The notes below the pieces were generated by a model. The model did no database searches, had not been told where the DNA came from, and saw only the letters and a list, made by a program, of their open reading frames with translations. Below, piece by piece: positions 1-6,110 of a stretch of 11,432 nt of DNA. The DNA lies in contig DBXU01000162.1 of NCBI GenBank assembly GCA_002310075.1, forward strand, positions 44,057 through 55,488. Reading direction: 5' to 3'. Within the stretch, counting starts at the first letter, position 1; each line of letters starts with the position of its first letter. Origin of the DNA: Bacteroidales bacterium UBA1204. Its GTDB lineage: Bacteria; Bacteroidota; Bacteroidia; Bacteroidales; F082. A program made the translations under genes and the position numbers.

Positions 1-176
1 CCGGTCTTGCCTTGGCCGCTACGCTTCAGGACGATGCCCTGGAAACGCTGCAGACGCTCTTTTTGTCCTTCAACAATCTTGTAGGTCACCGTGATGGTGT
101 CGCCTGTCTTAAACTTCGGAAAATCTTTTACAACGATTTGATCTTCAACGAATTGAATTAATGCGTTCTTGCTCAT
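1..176 (-). CDS. rplS: 50S ribosomal protein L19 (partial, C-terminus beyond left edge)
   Basis: Reading leftward from the ATG at 174-176, the first 58 codons give MSKNALIQFVEDQ..., then KFKTGDTITVTYKIVEG and ERLQRFQGIVLKRSG. These are the conserved N-terminal half of bacterial L19, a large-subunit protein at the interface with the 30S subunit. Family members are usually about 115-125 residues, so roughly half is missing at the window edge. It lies 77 nt downstream of trmD on the same strand, the classical trmD-rplS order. The gap holds a TAnnTTTG box, so it may have its own promoter as well as readthrough from trmD. The sequence just before the ATG is A/T-rich with no Shine-Dalgarno, as is usual in Bacteroidetes. 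Confidence 0.97.
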   Translation of the reverse strand, partial: MSKNALIQFVEDQIVVKDFPKFKTGDTITVTYKIVEGQKERLQRFQGIVLKRSGQGKT

Positions 177-216
177 TTTATATGATTTTTATATATTTTT
201 CTTCAAAAAGTGGGTG

Positions 217-224
217 CAAAAATA
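217..224 (-). promoter_or_regulatory. Putative -7 box for rplS
   Basis: The minus strand reads TATTTTTG, a full match to the Bacteroidetes -7 consensus TAnnTTTG, in the 77-nt A/T-rich gap between trmD and rplS. About 20 nt further upstream is TTCG, a weak resemblance to the -33 TTTG element. The predicted start point would leave a leader of roughly 30-35 nt before the rplS ATG. This would let ribosomal protein synthesis be set independently of the low-abundance methyltransferase upstream. The motif match is directly visible; promoter activity is inferred. Confidence 0.5.
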
Positions 225-253
225 CAAATAATTTCAATACGAAGCGAAGTTTA

Positions 254-943
254 TCAGCTTTTTTTAAAAATTTCATACATCTCAGGCCTGCGCTCCTTGG
301 TGCGCTCAATGGCCTGCTCCAATCTCCAGTCGTTGATGAGCTTGTCATTGCCCGACAAAAGGATCTCGGGAACTTCCCAACCTTTGTAGTTCCGTGGACG
401 GGTGTAGACAGGAGGGGAGACCAACCCATCTTGGAAGGAATCTGATAGGGCAGAGGTCTCGTCGCCCAAGGCGCCTGGGATGAGACGCACCAGACTATCG
501 ACCAAAACGGCCGCACCGAGCTCACCGCCCGACAAGACGTAGTTTCCGATGCTTATCTCCTTGGTAATCAAATGTTCACGTATGCGTTCGTCAATGCCTT
601 TGTAGTGGCCGCAAAGGATGATCATGTTCTCTTTCATGGAGAGCTGGTTGCATAGTGGTTGGTCGAGCATCTCGCCATCGGGACTCATGTAGATGACCTC
701 GTCGTAGTTGCGTTGGCTTTTCAGATGGGTGATGCAGTTGTCGACGGGCTCAATCATCATCACCATGCCGGCGCCGGCGGCAAAGGAATAGTCGTCCACC
801 TTGTGGTGCTTGTCAGTGCTGTAGTCGCGAAGGTTGTGCAGCCCAATTTCAACAAGTCCTTTGTTGACGGCACGTTTGATGATGGATTCGGTGAAAGGTC
901 CTTCAAACATTTCAGGAAATACGGCGATGATATCGATACGCAT
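254..943 (-). CDS. trmD: tRNA (guanine(37)-N1)-methyltransferase TrmD
   Basis: The 229-residue product is a SPOUT-class, trefoil-knot, AdoMet-dependent enzyme that methylates N1 of G37 next to the tRNA anticodon and so prevents +1 frameshifting. Family marks are [13 protein letters not shown] at the N-terminus, [12 protein letters not shown] at 50-62, [13 protein letters not shown] at 109-121, the knot segment [12 protein letters not shown] at 131-142, and [20 protein letters not shown] at 180-199. Length is normal for the shorter Bacteroidetes forms. Two deviations stand out: AAGAG replaces the more usual GGGPG/GGxAG loop, and Ser176 sits where proteobacterial enzymes carry the proposed catalytic Asp (GLLDCPHYTRP). 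Related Bacteroidetes enzymes, as I recall them, also lack that Asp. The start is chosen from the canonical MRIDI opening. rplS follows on the same strand. Confidence 0.97.
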   Translation of the reverse strand: MRIDIIAVFPEMFEGPFTESIIKRAVNKGLVEIGLHNLRDYSTDKHHKVDDYSFAAGAGMVMMIEPVDNCITHLKSQRNYDEVIYMSPDGEMLDQPLCNQLSMKENMIILCGHYKGIDERIREHLITKEISIGNYVLSGGELGAAVLVDSLVRLIPGALGDETSALSDSFQDGLVSPPVYTRPRNYKGWEVPEILLSGNDKLINDWRLEQAIERTKERRPEMYEIFKKS

Positions 944-967
944 GGCGTGTGTTTATTGAATTTTGGG

Positions 968-975
968 CAAAAGTA
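968..975 (-). promoter_or_regulatory. Putative -7 box for trmD
   Basis: The minus strand reads TACTTTTG, matching TAnnTTTG, 24 nt upstream of the trmD ATG. No convincing -33 TTTG lies at the expected distance. It faces away from the protease box at 1018-1025, making this a compact divergent promoter region. The leader would be short, under about 20 nt. The motif is seen directly; function is inferred from position. Confidence 0.5.
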
Positions 976-1017
976 GGCATTTTAGGCGGAATTACGAATG
1001 ATGTTCGGAAAATGTGT

Positions 1018-1025
1018 TATTTTTG
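1018..1025 (+). promoter_or_regulatory. Putative -7 box for the secreted protease gene
   Basis: The plus strand reads TATTTTTG, matching the Bacteroidetes -7 consensus TAnnTTTG, 50 nt before the ATG at 1076. No good -33 element is seen. A start point near 1032 would put the upstream in-frame ATG at 998 outside the transcript, which supports the 1076 start. Confidence 0.5.
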
Positions 1026-1075
1026 CACGTTTTATTCACCTATATAATTGTGATAATAATCAAATTCAAATAACT

Positions 1076-2731
1076 ATGAGAAAAGTATCTATTCTATTTT
1101 TGTTTCTGATGGTCTCGGTTTTTGCTCATGCGCAAGTCGCGACCAACATCTATTGGATTCAGTTTGCCGACAAGAACAACTCGCCTTATTCCATCGACAA
1201 TCCTGAAGCCTATCTGAGCCAGAGGGCTTTGCAGCGTCGTGCCAATCTAGGCATCGCCATTGATGAGTACGACATCCCCGTCAATCCTCAGTATCTTGAG
1301 GCCGTGGCTGCTTGCGGCGCCGAGCTGCTCAATCCGTCGAAGTGGTTGAATGGCGTCTCGGTGTATGTCACCGACCCCGCTGTGATCGATGCCATTAATG
1401 CTTTGGAGTTTGTCTCTACGGTTCGCAATTGCCCCAACAATCCCCAAGCCCAAGAAAGAAAGGAACGCTGGCTGGCCAACGAACTGAAGGAATCATCAAA
1501 ACCTGTTGTGTATAGAGATTTTTACGGCGGTGCTCATGACCAGGTTTATCAGTTGAAAGTCAACGAGCTGCACGAGATGGGTTTCGACGGAACGGGTGTT
1601 GTCGTGGCGGTCCTCGATGGCGGGTTCCAAGGCACTGAAGAGACCTCTTGTTTCGACAATATGCGCGAGGAAGGCCGTCTGCTGGGCACGCGTGATTTCG
1701 TTTATGGTTCCAGCTCGGTCTATACGCAAGGCACGCATGGTACCTCCTGTTTGAGCACGATGGCCGCCTACGATCCCAATGAGATGGTAGGTACGGCTTA
1801 CAAGGCTTCTTATTACCTCATTCATACCGAAGATGGTAACAGCGAGACTATCATCGAGGAATACAACTGGGCTTCGGGTGCTGAATACGCTGACAGCCTG
1901 GGTGTTGACGTGTGCACCACCTCTTTGGGCTACATTAATTTCGATGATAACATGTCGCAATGGAACCATCCTTTCGAGCATTTTGACGGGCACACCGCTC
2001 CGATGACGATAGCTTGTGAGATTGCTGCCAGCCGTGGCATGATCTGTATGAATGCCGCCGGCAACGAATATGCTGGCACTTGCACCTTGGGCATTCCCGC
2101 CGATGCCGAGCATATCATTACCGTCGGTGCTGTCAATAATATGGGTGAACGCGCTGATTTCAGTTCGACGGGTCCGACCTACGATGGCCGCATTAAGCCT
2201 GATGTAATGGCTATGGGTGAGGGCACCTATGTGGCTTCGGGCTATGGCGACTGGTGGCCATATTACAACGGCAGTGGTACCTCATTTGCCACGCCTGTCC
2301 TCGCTGGTGCTGTGGCTTGCTTGCGTCAGGCACGTCCTTATGCCTCGGTGCAAGAGATTTGCGACGCCATTCGTGCTTGTAGCAACCGCGCTGACAACCC
2401 CGACAGCTATTATGGCTATGGTATTCCCGATTTCACCCAAGCTTTGGAGCTGCTGCATATCAATGAGGCTCCGGCCAATGCCGATGAGATTCTCAATCTG
2501 TATCCTAATCCTTCTAAAGGTATGGTGCACGTGGCCTGGAAAGAAGGTGTAAGCGCCGAAGTGGGTGTCTTCGATATCACGGGTCGCCAGCTTTTTGCCT
2601 TCAGTTGCAATGGCTTGAACCGTTCGACCTTGGAAAGCTATTTGGGCAGTTTGGACGACGGAGTCTATTTCATCAACGTGAACTCCGAGACGATGGGCCG
2701 CCAGGTCGTCAAACTTGTGAAGCTGAAATGA
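1076..2731 (+). CDS. Secreted subtilisin-family (S8) serine protease with T9SS C-terminal sorting domain
   Basis: This is a 551-residue extracellular or surface protease. A signal peptide (MRKVSILFLFLMVSVFAHA, cleavage before Gln20) is followed by a propeptide-like region ending near residue 130. The S8 catalytic domain then shows Asp181 in VVVAVLDGGFQG, His221 in GTHGTSC, oxyanion Asn330 in NAAGNEYAG and nucleophile Ser403 in GSGTSFATP. All four catalytic positions are intact, in the usual subtilisin order. Residues about 472-551 form a type A T9SS sorting domain: LNLYPNPSKG, VFDITGRQL, LDDGVYFINV and a basic tail KLVKLK. Such domains route cargo through the outer membrane and are normally removed or attached to surface polysaccharide. 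An in-frame ATG at 998 exists, but starting at 1076 puts the signal peptide at the N-terminus. A PorQ-like T9SS component is encoded at 5055-6098. The substrate is unknown. Confidence 0.93.
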   Translation: MRKVSILFLFLMVSVFAHAQVATNIYWIQFADKNNSPYSIDNPEAYLSQRALQRRANLGIAIDEYDIPVNPQYLEAVAACGAELLNPSKWLNGVSVYVTDPAVIDAINALEFVSTVRNCPNNPQAQERKERWLANELKESSKPVVYRDFYGGAHDQVYQLKVNELHEMGFDGTGVVVAVLDGGFQGTEETSCFDNMREEGRLLGTRDFVYGSSSVYTQGTHGTSCLSTMAAYDPNEMVGTAYKASYYLIHTEDGNSETIIEEYNWASGAEYADSLGVDVCTTSLGYINFDDNMSQWNHPFEHFDGHTAPMTIACEIAASRGMICMNAAGNEYAGTCTLGIPADAEHIITVGAVNNMGERADFSSTGPTYDGRIKPDVMAMGEGTYVASGYGDWWPYYNGSGTSFATPVLAGAVACLRQARPYASVQEICDAIRACSNRADNPDSYYGYGIPDFTQALELLHINEAPANADEILNLYPNPSKGMVHVAWKEGVSAEVGVFDITGRQLFAFSCNGLNRSTLESYLGSLDDGVYFINVNSETMGRQVVKLVKLK

Positions 2732-2789
2732 TAGATGCGTTTAGCCAACATTTGGATGTAAATTGTTAAACCGACCAATAAATAAAACT

Positions 2790-3281
2790 ATGAAAAAAGT
2801 ATTGTTGTTTTTGTCAGTTCTGTTTGTTATAGGATTGTCATCTGTGTATGCACAAACGGTTAAGTATCCCATCGAGATTGAAAAAGGGTTCTTGGGTCAT
2901 ACATACAGCCAAAACGGAATCCCTATTAACTCTGTTTGGCAGATGAAAAACATGGTTGGCCGTGATGAACTGGCTCTCAACCAGTTGAAATGGGCTAGTG
3001 CTGATGCTATTATCGGATATGTGTTCAGTTATGCTGGAGGGTTCGCTATCGGATGGGAGTTGGGATACCTGATTGCCGGAAAGAAGATGGATACCCCTGT
3101 TTTGCTGGCCGGTGCAGGCTCGATAGGAGTTGGCCTTTTGTTCAGTTATTTGGCTGATAGAAGAATGGTAAAAGGAGCAAGCATTTATAACGACAATCTT
3201 GGAACGACTTCCTACGGCTATCCCGTCGAACTAGATTTTGGATTGGTGCCAAGTGGTGTTGGGCTGACGTTGAGTTTTTAG
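2790..3281 (+). CDS. Small exported protein of unknown function
   Basis: I do not recognise this 163-residue product. It opens with a clear signal peptide, MKKVLLFLSVLFVIGLSSVYA, with likely cleavage before Gln22. There is no lipobox Cys, so it is not a lipoprotein. After a polar stretch (about 22-68), two glycine-rich hydrophobic segments follow, about 71-97 and 102-122, separated by GKKMDT. They could be transmembrane helices with small-residue packing or strands of a membrane-embedded unit. The C-terminus is polar and then ends in GLVPSGVGLTLSF, an amphipathic stretch with terminal Phe that resembles an outer-membrane beta-strand. An in-frame ORF opens at 2763, but the ATG at 2790 places the signal peptide correctly. 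It begins 58 nt after the protease gene on the same strand, with no terminator seen between, so co-transcription is possible. The terminator at 3306-3336 follows it. Confidence 0.8.
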   Translation: MKKVLLFLSVLFVIGLSSVYAQTVKYPIEIEKGFLGHTYSQNGIPINSVWQMKNMVGRDELALNQLKWASADAIIGYVFSYAGGFAIGWELGYLIAGKKMDTPVLLAGAGSIGVGLLFSYLADRRMVKGASIYNDNLGTTSYGYPVELDFGLVPSGVGLTLSF

Positions 3282-3305
3282 CCTGTTGTTAATGTAAGAA
3301 CAAAT

Positions 3306-3336
3306 AAAAAGCTCCGCTTCACAAGCGGAGCTTTTT
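3306..3336. terminator. Bidirectional intrinsic terminator between convergent genes
   Basis: A perfect inverted repeat has 14-nt arms (3306-3319 and 3323-3336) around a 3-nt CAC loop. The arms contain the G/C-rich core GCTCCGCTT / AAGCGGAGC, flanked by A5 on the left and T6 on the right. Read from either strand it gives a hairpin followed by a U-tract. It lies 24 nt after the stop of the exported-protein gene and 27 nt after the stop of the convergent ferritin gene, so one element can terminate both transcripts. Confidence 0.93.
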
Positions 3337-3363
3337 TGTTGTCATAGTAATGTAACCTAAGAA

Positions 3364-3876
3364 TTACTTCAGCGGGCTGGGTGTGTGATACTCTCGGGCG
3401 CCGAGCTCCTTGTCGAGCATGATCATGCCACCGATGTGGTCACCAATCATCTTGGCGTGTTTGACGAGGTCGCGGGCGTTCTCTTCTTCTTCCACCTGTT
3501 CGTCGATGAACCAGGCGAGGAAGTTGGCTGCAGCGCGGTCGTGGTCTTCGTCGGCGATGTCGCAGAGGTTGTTGATCATGGCAGTTACTTTCTGTTCATG
3601 TTTCAGGGTGTCCTCGAAAGCGGCCAGTACCGATTTCCAGCTGGTCTGCACCTTGGCGATGGGGGCGAGGATGACCTTTTCGTCCTGCGAATGCATGTAG
3701 TTGATCATGATGGCAGCGTGGGCTTGTTCCTCAAGGAACTGCACCTTGTACCAATGGGCGATGCCCTTGAAACCTTTGGCATAGATGTCTTGCGACATGC
3801 TCAAATAGAGGTAAGCTGACCACATCTCAGCATTGATCTGGTCGTTGATGGCTTTTGCTAATTTTTTACTGATCAT
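3364..3876 (-). CDS. ftnA: Bacterial ferritin, FtnA type (non-haem)
   Basis: The 170-residue product is a cytoplasmic iron-storage protein that oxidises Fe(II) with O2 or H2O2 and stores Fe(III) mineral in a 24-subunit shell. Residue numbering matches E. coli FtnA closely. The ferroxidase ligands are all present: Glu17 (NAEMWSAYLY), Glu50 and His53 (EEQAH), Glu94 (KHEQKV) and Gln127 (DEQVEEEE), with Tyr24. The third (C) iron site residues Glu49, Glu126, Glu129 and Glu130 are also in place. Length is typical. The gene stands alone, with a divergent promoter region upstream (3877-4039), a hairpin in its leader and the shared terminator at 3306-3336 downstream. No canonical Fur box was recognised. 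No Shine-Dalgarno precedes the ATG, which is preceded by an A/C-rich leader. Confidence 0.97.
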   Translation of the reverse strand: MISKKLAKAINDQINAEMWSAYLYLSMSQDIYAKGFKGIAHWYKVQFLEEQAHAAIMINYMHSQDEKVILAPIAKVQTSWKSVLAAFEDTLKHEQKVTAMINNLCDIADEDHDRAAANFLAWFIDEQVEEEENARDLVKHAKMIGDHIGGMIMLDKELGAREYHTPSPLK

Positions 3877-3921
3877 AGTGTTAGTTGTTTGTTGTAAAGT
3901 CCTTTGTTCTTCGATTTGGGA

Positions 3922-3941
3922 GACGGGAGACTTTCTCCGTC
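3922..3941 (-). promoter_or_regulatory. Hairpin in the predicted ferritin leader
   Basis: On the ferritin-sense strand GACGGAGA and TCTCC(C)GTC form an 8-bp stem with one bulged C and a 3-nt loop. It starts about 10 nt after the predicted transcription start and about 45 nt upstream of the ATG. GTCTCCC occurs twice in tandem here, so the GGAGA arm could pair with either copy. It may stabilise the message or be regulatory; no known riboswitch class is matched. Confidence 0.4.
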
Positions 3942-3956
3942 AGGCTTATAATAACG

Positions 3957-3985
3957 CAAAGATAGGTATTTTTCTTGTTTATCAA
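3957..3985 (-). promoter_or_regulatory. Putative ferritin promoter (-33/-7 type)
   Basis: The minus strand has TATCTTTG at 3964-3957, matching TAnnTTTG. A TTG lies at 3985-3983, 18 nt upstream, close to the usual Bacteroidetes -33 spacing. This is the best-formed of the promoter candidates in the window. The predicted leader is about 70-75 nt and contains the hairpin at 3922-3941. Confidence 0.6.
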
Positions 3986-4006
3986 GTGAAATTGAGGAAA
4001 AAATAG

Positions 4007-4014
4007 TACCTTTG
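4007..4014 (+). promoter_or_regulatory. Putative -7 box for the nusB-porQ-recF operon
   Basis: The plus strand reads TACCTTTG, matching TAnnTTTG, 25 nt before the nusB ATG at 4040. No clear -33 TTTG is seen at the right distance. A start near 4021 would leave a leader of about 20 nt and would exclude the in-frame TTG at 4019 as a translation start. It is divergent from the ferritin promoter, with the two -7 boxes about 42 nt apart. Confidence 0.5.
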
Positions 4015-4039
4015 CAAATTGTTTTATACGATAAGAATT

Positions 4040-5005
4040 ATGTTGAACAGAAGATTTTTGAGAATAAAGGCGTTGCAGGATATTTACGCCTATCAACAGT
4101 CGGAGAGCGATGACTTGATGAAGGCGGAGCGTGCCTTGCTTCAAGATGTGGACCGTTTGTATGAGCTTTTCATCATGCAGCTTTCGTTTTGGGTTGAAGT
4201 GAAGCTTTTTGCCGAACGCCGAATTGAAGAGAACAAAAACAAGCATTTCCCAACCGAGGAGGACCTGAATCCCAACTTGAAGTTTGTCAACAACAGAATT
4301 CTCAATATCCTTCAAAACAATGCCGATCTTCAAAAGTTTGAAGAAAAATACAAGATCAATTGGGCCGATTATCGTGAGGACTTCATACGTGGTTTCTATA
4401 ATAGGCTTTTGGAGACCGAAGAGTACAAGTCGTATATGAACAATGGAGAGGACAGCTTCGATGACGACAAGCGCTTTTTGGTTGCCATAGTTGATGGCTA
4501 TATGGCAGACGACACCATCCTCTACGATTTCTATTCCGACCGTAGCCTTATGTTCAACAGCGATTATGACGTGGCCATTTACCTGTTGTGGAAGTTCCTC
4601 TCTGAAATGCCGAGCGCCTTCAACGAAAACAGCAAATTGCCTACGGCCTATAAGACCGAGAACGACGAGGAGAACGATGACAAGGACTTTTTGGTCAAGC
4701 TCTTCAGAAACACCATTTTGCATGCTGACGAGTTTGGAGAAACCATCAAGGCAAACATCTCCAACTGGGATTATGACCGCGTGGCCTTGATGGATAGGAT
4801 TATCATGCAAATGGCCATGACGGAGTTCTGCTATTTCCCAACCATTCCTGTCAAGGTAACCATCAATGAATATATCGAAGTGTCGAAGTTATATAGTACT
4901 CCTGAAAGCCGCCGCTTTGTGAATGGCATGCTCGACAAAATCTCGAACCTGTTGAGAGAAGAGGGCAAGATGAAGAAATATGGTGCAGGCTTGGGGTTGA
5001 AATGA
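4040..5005 (+). CDS. nusB: Transcription antitermination factor NusB (long Bacteroidetes form)
   Basis: The 321-residue product carries the NusB fold at its C-terminus. Residues about 213-307 include VALMDRIIMQMAMTEF, PVKVTINEYIEVSKLY and SRRFVNGMLDKIS, the RNA- and S10(NusE)-binding core used in rRNA antitermination and boxA recognition. The N-terminus MLNRRFLRIKALQDIYAYQQ matches the first NusB helix (compare RRRARECAVQALYSWQ in E. coli). Between the two lies a charged insertion of roughly 150 residues, making the protein more than twice the 139 residues of the E. coli protein. Bacteroidetes NusB proteins are commonly this long. The ATG at 4040 is chosen over TTG at 4019 because it starts the conserved helix and lies downstream of the predicted transcription start. 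It heads the nusB-porQ-recF-DUF721 run, 49 nt before porQ. Confidence 0.93.
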   Translation: MLNRRFLRIKALQDIYAYQQSESDDLMKAERALLQDVDRLYELFIMQLSFWVEVKLFAERRIEENKNKHFPTEEDLNPNLKFVNNRILNILQNNADLQKFEEKYKINWADYREDFIRGFYNRLLETEEYKSYMNNGEDSFDDDKRFLVAIVDGYMADDTILYDFYSDRSLMFNSDYDVAIYLLWKFLSEMPSAFNENSKLPTAYKTENDEENDDKDFLVKLFRNTILHADEFGETIKANISNWDYDRVALMDRIIMQMAMTEFCYFPTIPVKVTINEYIEVSKLYSTPESRRFVNGMLDKISNLLREEGKMKKYGAGLGLK

Positions 5006-5054
5006 TTGGCTCAAAGCAATAAAACACAATGTGTTGCGTTACTATAAAAAAGAA

Positions 5055-6098
5055 ATGATGAAACGGTGTTTTTCTATTATATGTTTGTTCGTCTTGGCAT
5101 TTTTTGCCTTGACGTCCCAAGCCCAAGTTTACAATGGTACCTACCGTGCCTTGTCTGACGCCAATTCGGCCCGTGTCGTTGCTCTTGGAGGGCTGCCGCT
5201 GCCTATGCACGACGGTGATCTTCAGACGGCATGTTTCAACCCTTCCTCGATCTGCCCGTCCATGAACAACCAGCTGGCGGTTTCCTATGTGGGCGACTTC
5301 AATCTAGGCACTAACTACGCTACGGCACAATACAGCCATACGTTCAATAAAGTGGGCAGCTTCGCTGCTTCGGTGCAGTATTACAACTATGGCAACATGA
5401 ACTATGCTTCGGAAGGCGGCAGCGTCGACGGTACTTTCAACGTGTCGGATTATGCCGTCACTCTGGGTTGGGGACGTGAGCTTACCGACAAATGGAGTAT
5501 TGGCGCCAACTTGAAATATGCTGGACTTCAATATGAAACCTATCGTGCCGGCGCCCTTGCCGTTGATGTGGCTGGTACCTATTGGTCGTATTCCAACTGG
5601 GCTTTCACGTTGGCAGCACGTAACATCGGCTACCAGCTTTTCAACAATTTTGAGGCTCGCAACGTAAAACTGCCTTTTTCAGTTGATTTCATCGCCTCCA
5701 AGAAGCTCGACCACCTGCCGTTGACGATTGTCATAGGTTATAACGACATCCAACAATGGAATAAGACTTATACGGATACCATCGTATCGCCCAACCACGA
5801 CCCGCTTACAGGTGAAGTGAAGGAAAAGTCAAAAGTGGGACAGTTTATGACCAATTTGGCTTGCCATTTGATTGTGGGCGGCGAATTTGAGATAGGAAAA
5901 AACCTGGTGATAAGGGCTTCCTATAATTTTGGTAACCACTATAATATGGATGTGCCCGAAGCACGTACCTTGGTGGGCTTTTCCGCCGGATTTGGCGTGA
6001 AGATCAAGATGTTTCAAATCGACTATGCTCTCTCAAGGAACAATATTGTCGGCTCTCCCCATTTCTTGACGCTCCGTGTCGATTTAAGCAAGTTCTAA
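5055..6098 (+). CDS. porQ: Type IX secretion system protein PorQ-like outer-membrane protein
   Basis: The 347-residue product has a signal peptide (MMKRCFSIICLFVLAFFALTSQA, cleavage before Gln24) and then a barrel-like series of alternating strands. PorQ-family marks are the early NSARVVALGG motif, NQLAVSYVGDFN, the SVQYYNYGNMNYASE stretch, DVAGTYW, and the terminal GFSAGFGVKIKMFQIDYALS with HFLTLRVDLSKF. PorQ is related to PorV/FadL-type barrels and is needed for T9SS-dependent secretion in Porphyromonas gingivalis, acting with PorU, PorV and PorZ in cargo maturation at the surface. The start could be ATG 5055 or the adjacent ATG 5058; upstream GTG 5031 would push the signal peptide inward. 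It lies between nusB (49 nt) and recF (12 nt). The T9SS-tagged protease at 1076-2731 is a likely client of the system. Confidence 0.87.
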   Translation: MMKRCFSIICLFVLAFFALTSQAQVYNGTYRALSDANSARVVALGGLPLPMHDGDLQTACFNPSSICPSMNNQLAVSYVGDFNLGTNYATAQYSHTFNKVGSFAASVQYYNYGNMNYASEGGSVDGTFNVSDYAVTLGWGRELTDKWSIGANLKYAGLQYETYRAGALAVDVAGTYWSYSNWAFTLAARNIGYQLFNNFEARNVKLPFSVDFIASKKLDHLPLTIVIGYNDIQQWNKTYTDTIVSPNHDPLTGEVKEKSKVGQFMTNLACHLIVGGEFEIGKNLVIRASYNFGNHYNMDVPEARTLVGFSAGFGVKIKMFQIDYALSRNNIVGSPHFLTLRVDLSKF

Positions 6099-6103
6099 AG
6101 GAG
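6097..6103 (+). promoter_or_regulatory. Shine-Dalgarno-like site for recF
   Basis: AAAGGAG overlaps the porQ stop codon (TAA 6096-6098) and sits 7 nt before the recF ATG at 6111. This is unusual in a window where most genes lack a Shine-Dalgarno, and it suggests reinitiation or coupling inside the operon. Confidence 0.6.
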
Positions 6104-6110
6104 CTTAGCC

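Noticed and set aside
998..1075. A 26-residue N-terminal extension of the S8 protease
   Set aside because: The extension would bury the signal peptide, lies across the predicted promoter box at 1018-1025, and looks non-coding.
1496..2113. A 205-codon open frame on the minus strand opposite the S8 protease
   Set aside because: It lies wholly inside the catalytic domain of an intact protease and has no recognisable motifs.
3385..3819. A 144-codon plus-strand open frame opposite ferritin
   Set aside because: It is fully antisense to ferritin and is explained by ferritin codon use.
4019..4039. TTG start for nusB seven codons upstream
   Set aside because: It lies almost at or before the predicted transcription start, and the conserved first NusB helix begins at ATG 4040.
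3881..4810. A 309-codon open frame on the minus strand opposite nusB
   Set aside because: It is antisense to a well-recognised nusB, its composition is that of a complementary-frame shadow, and no family or signal was recognised.
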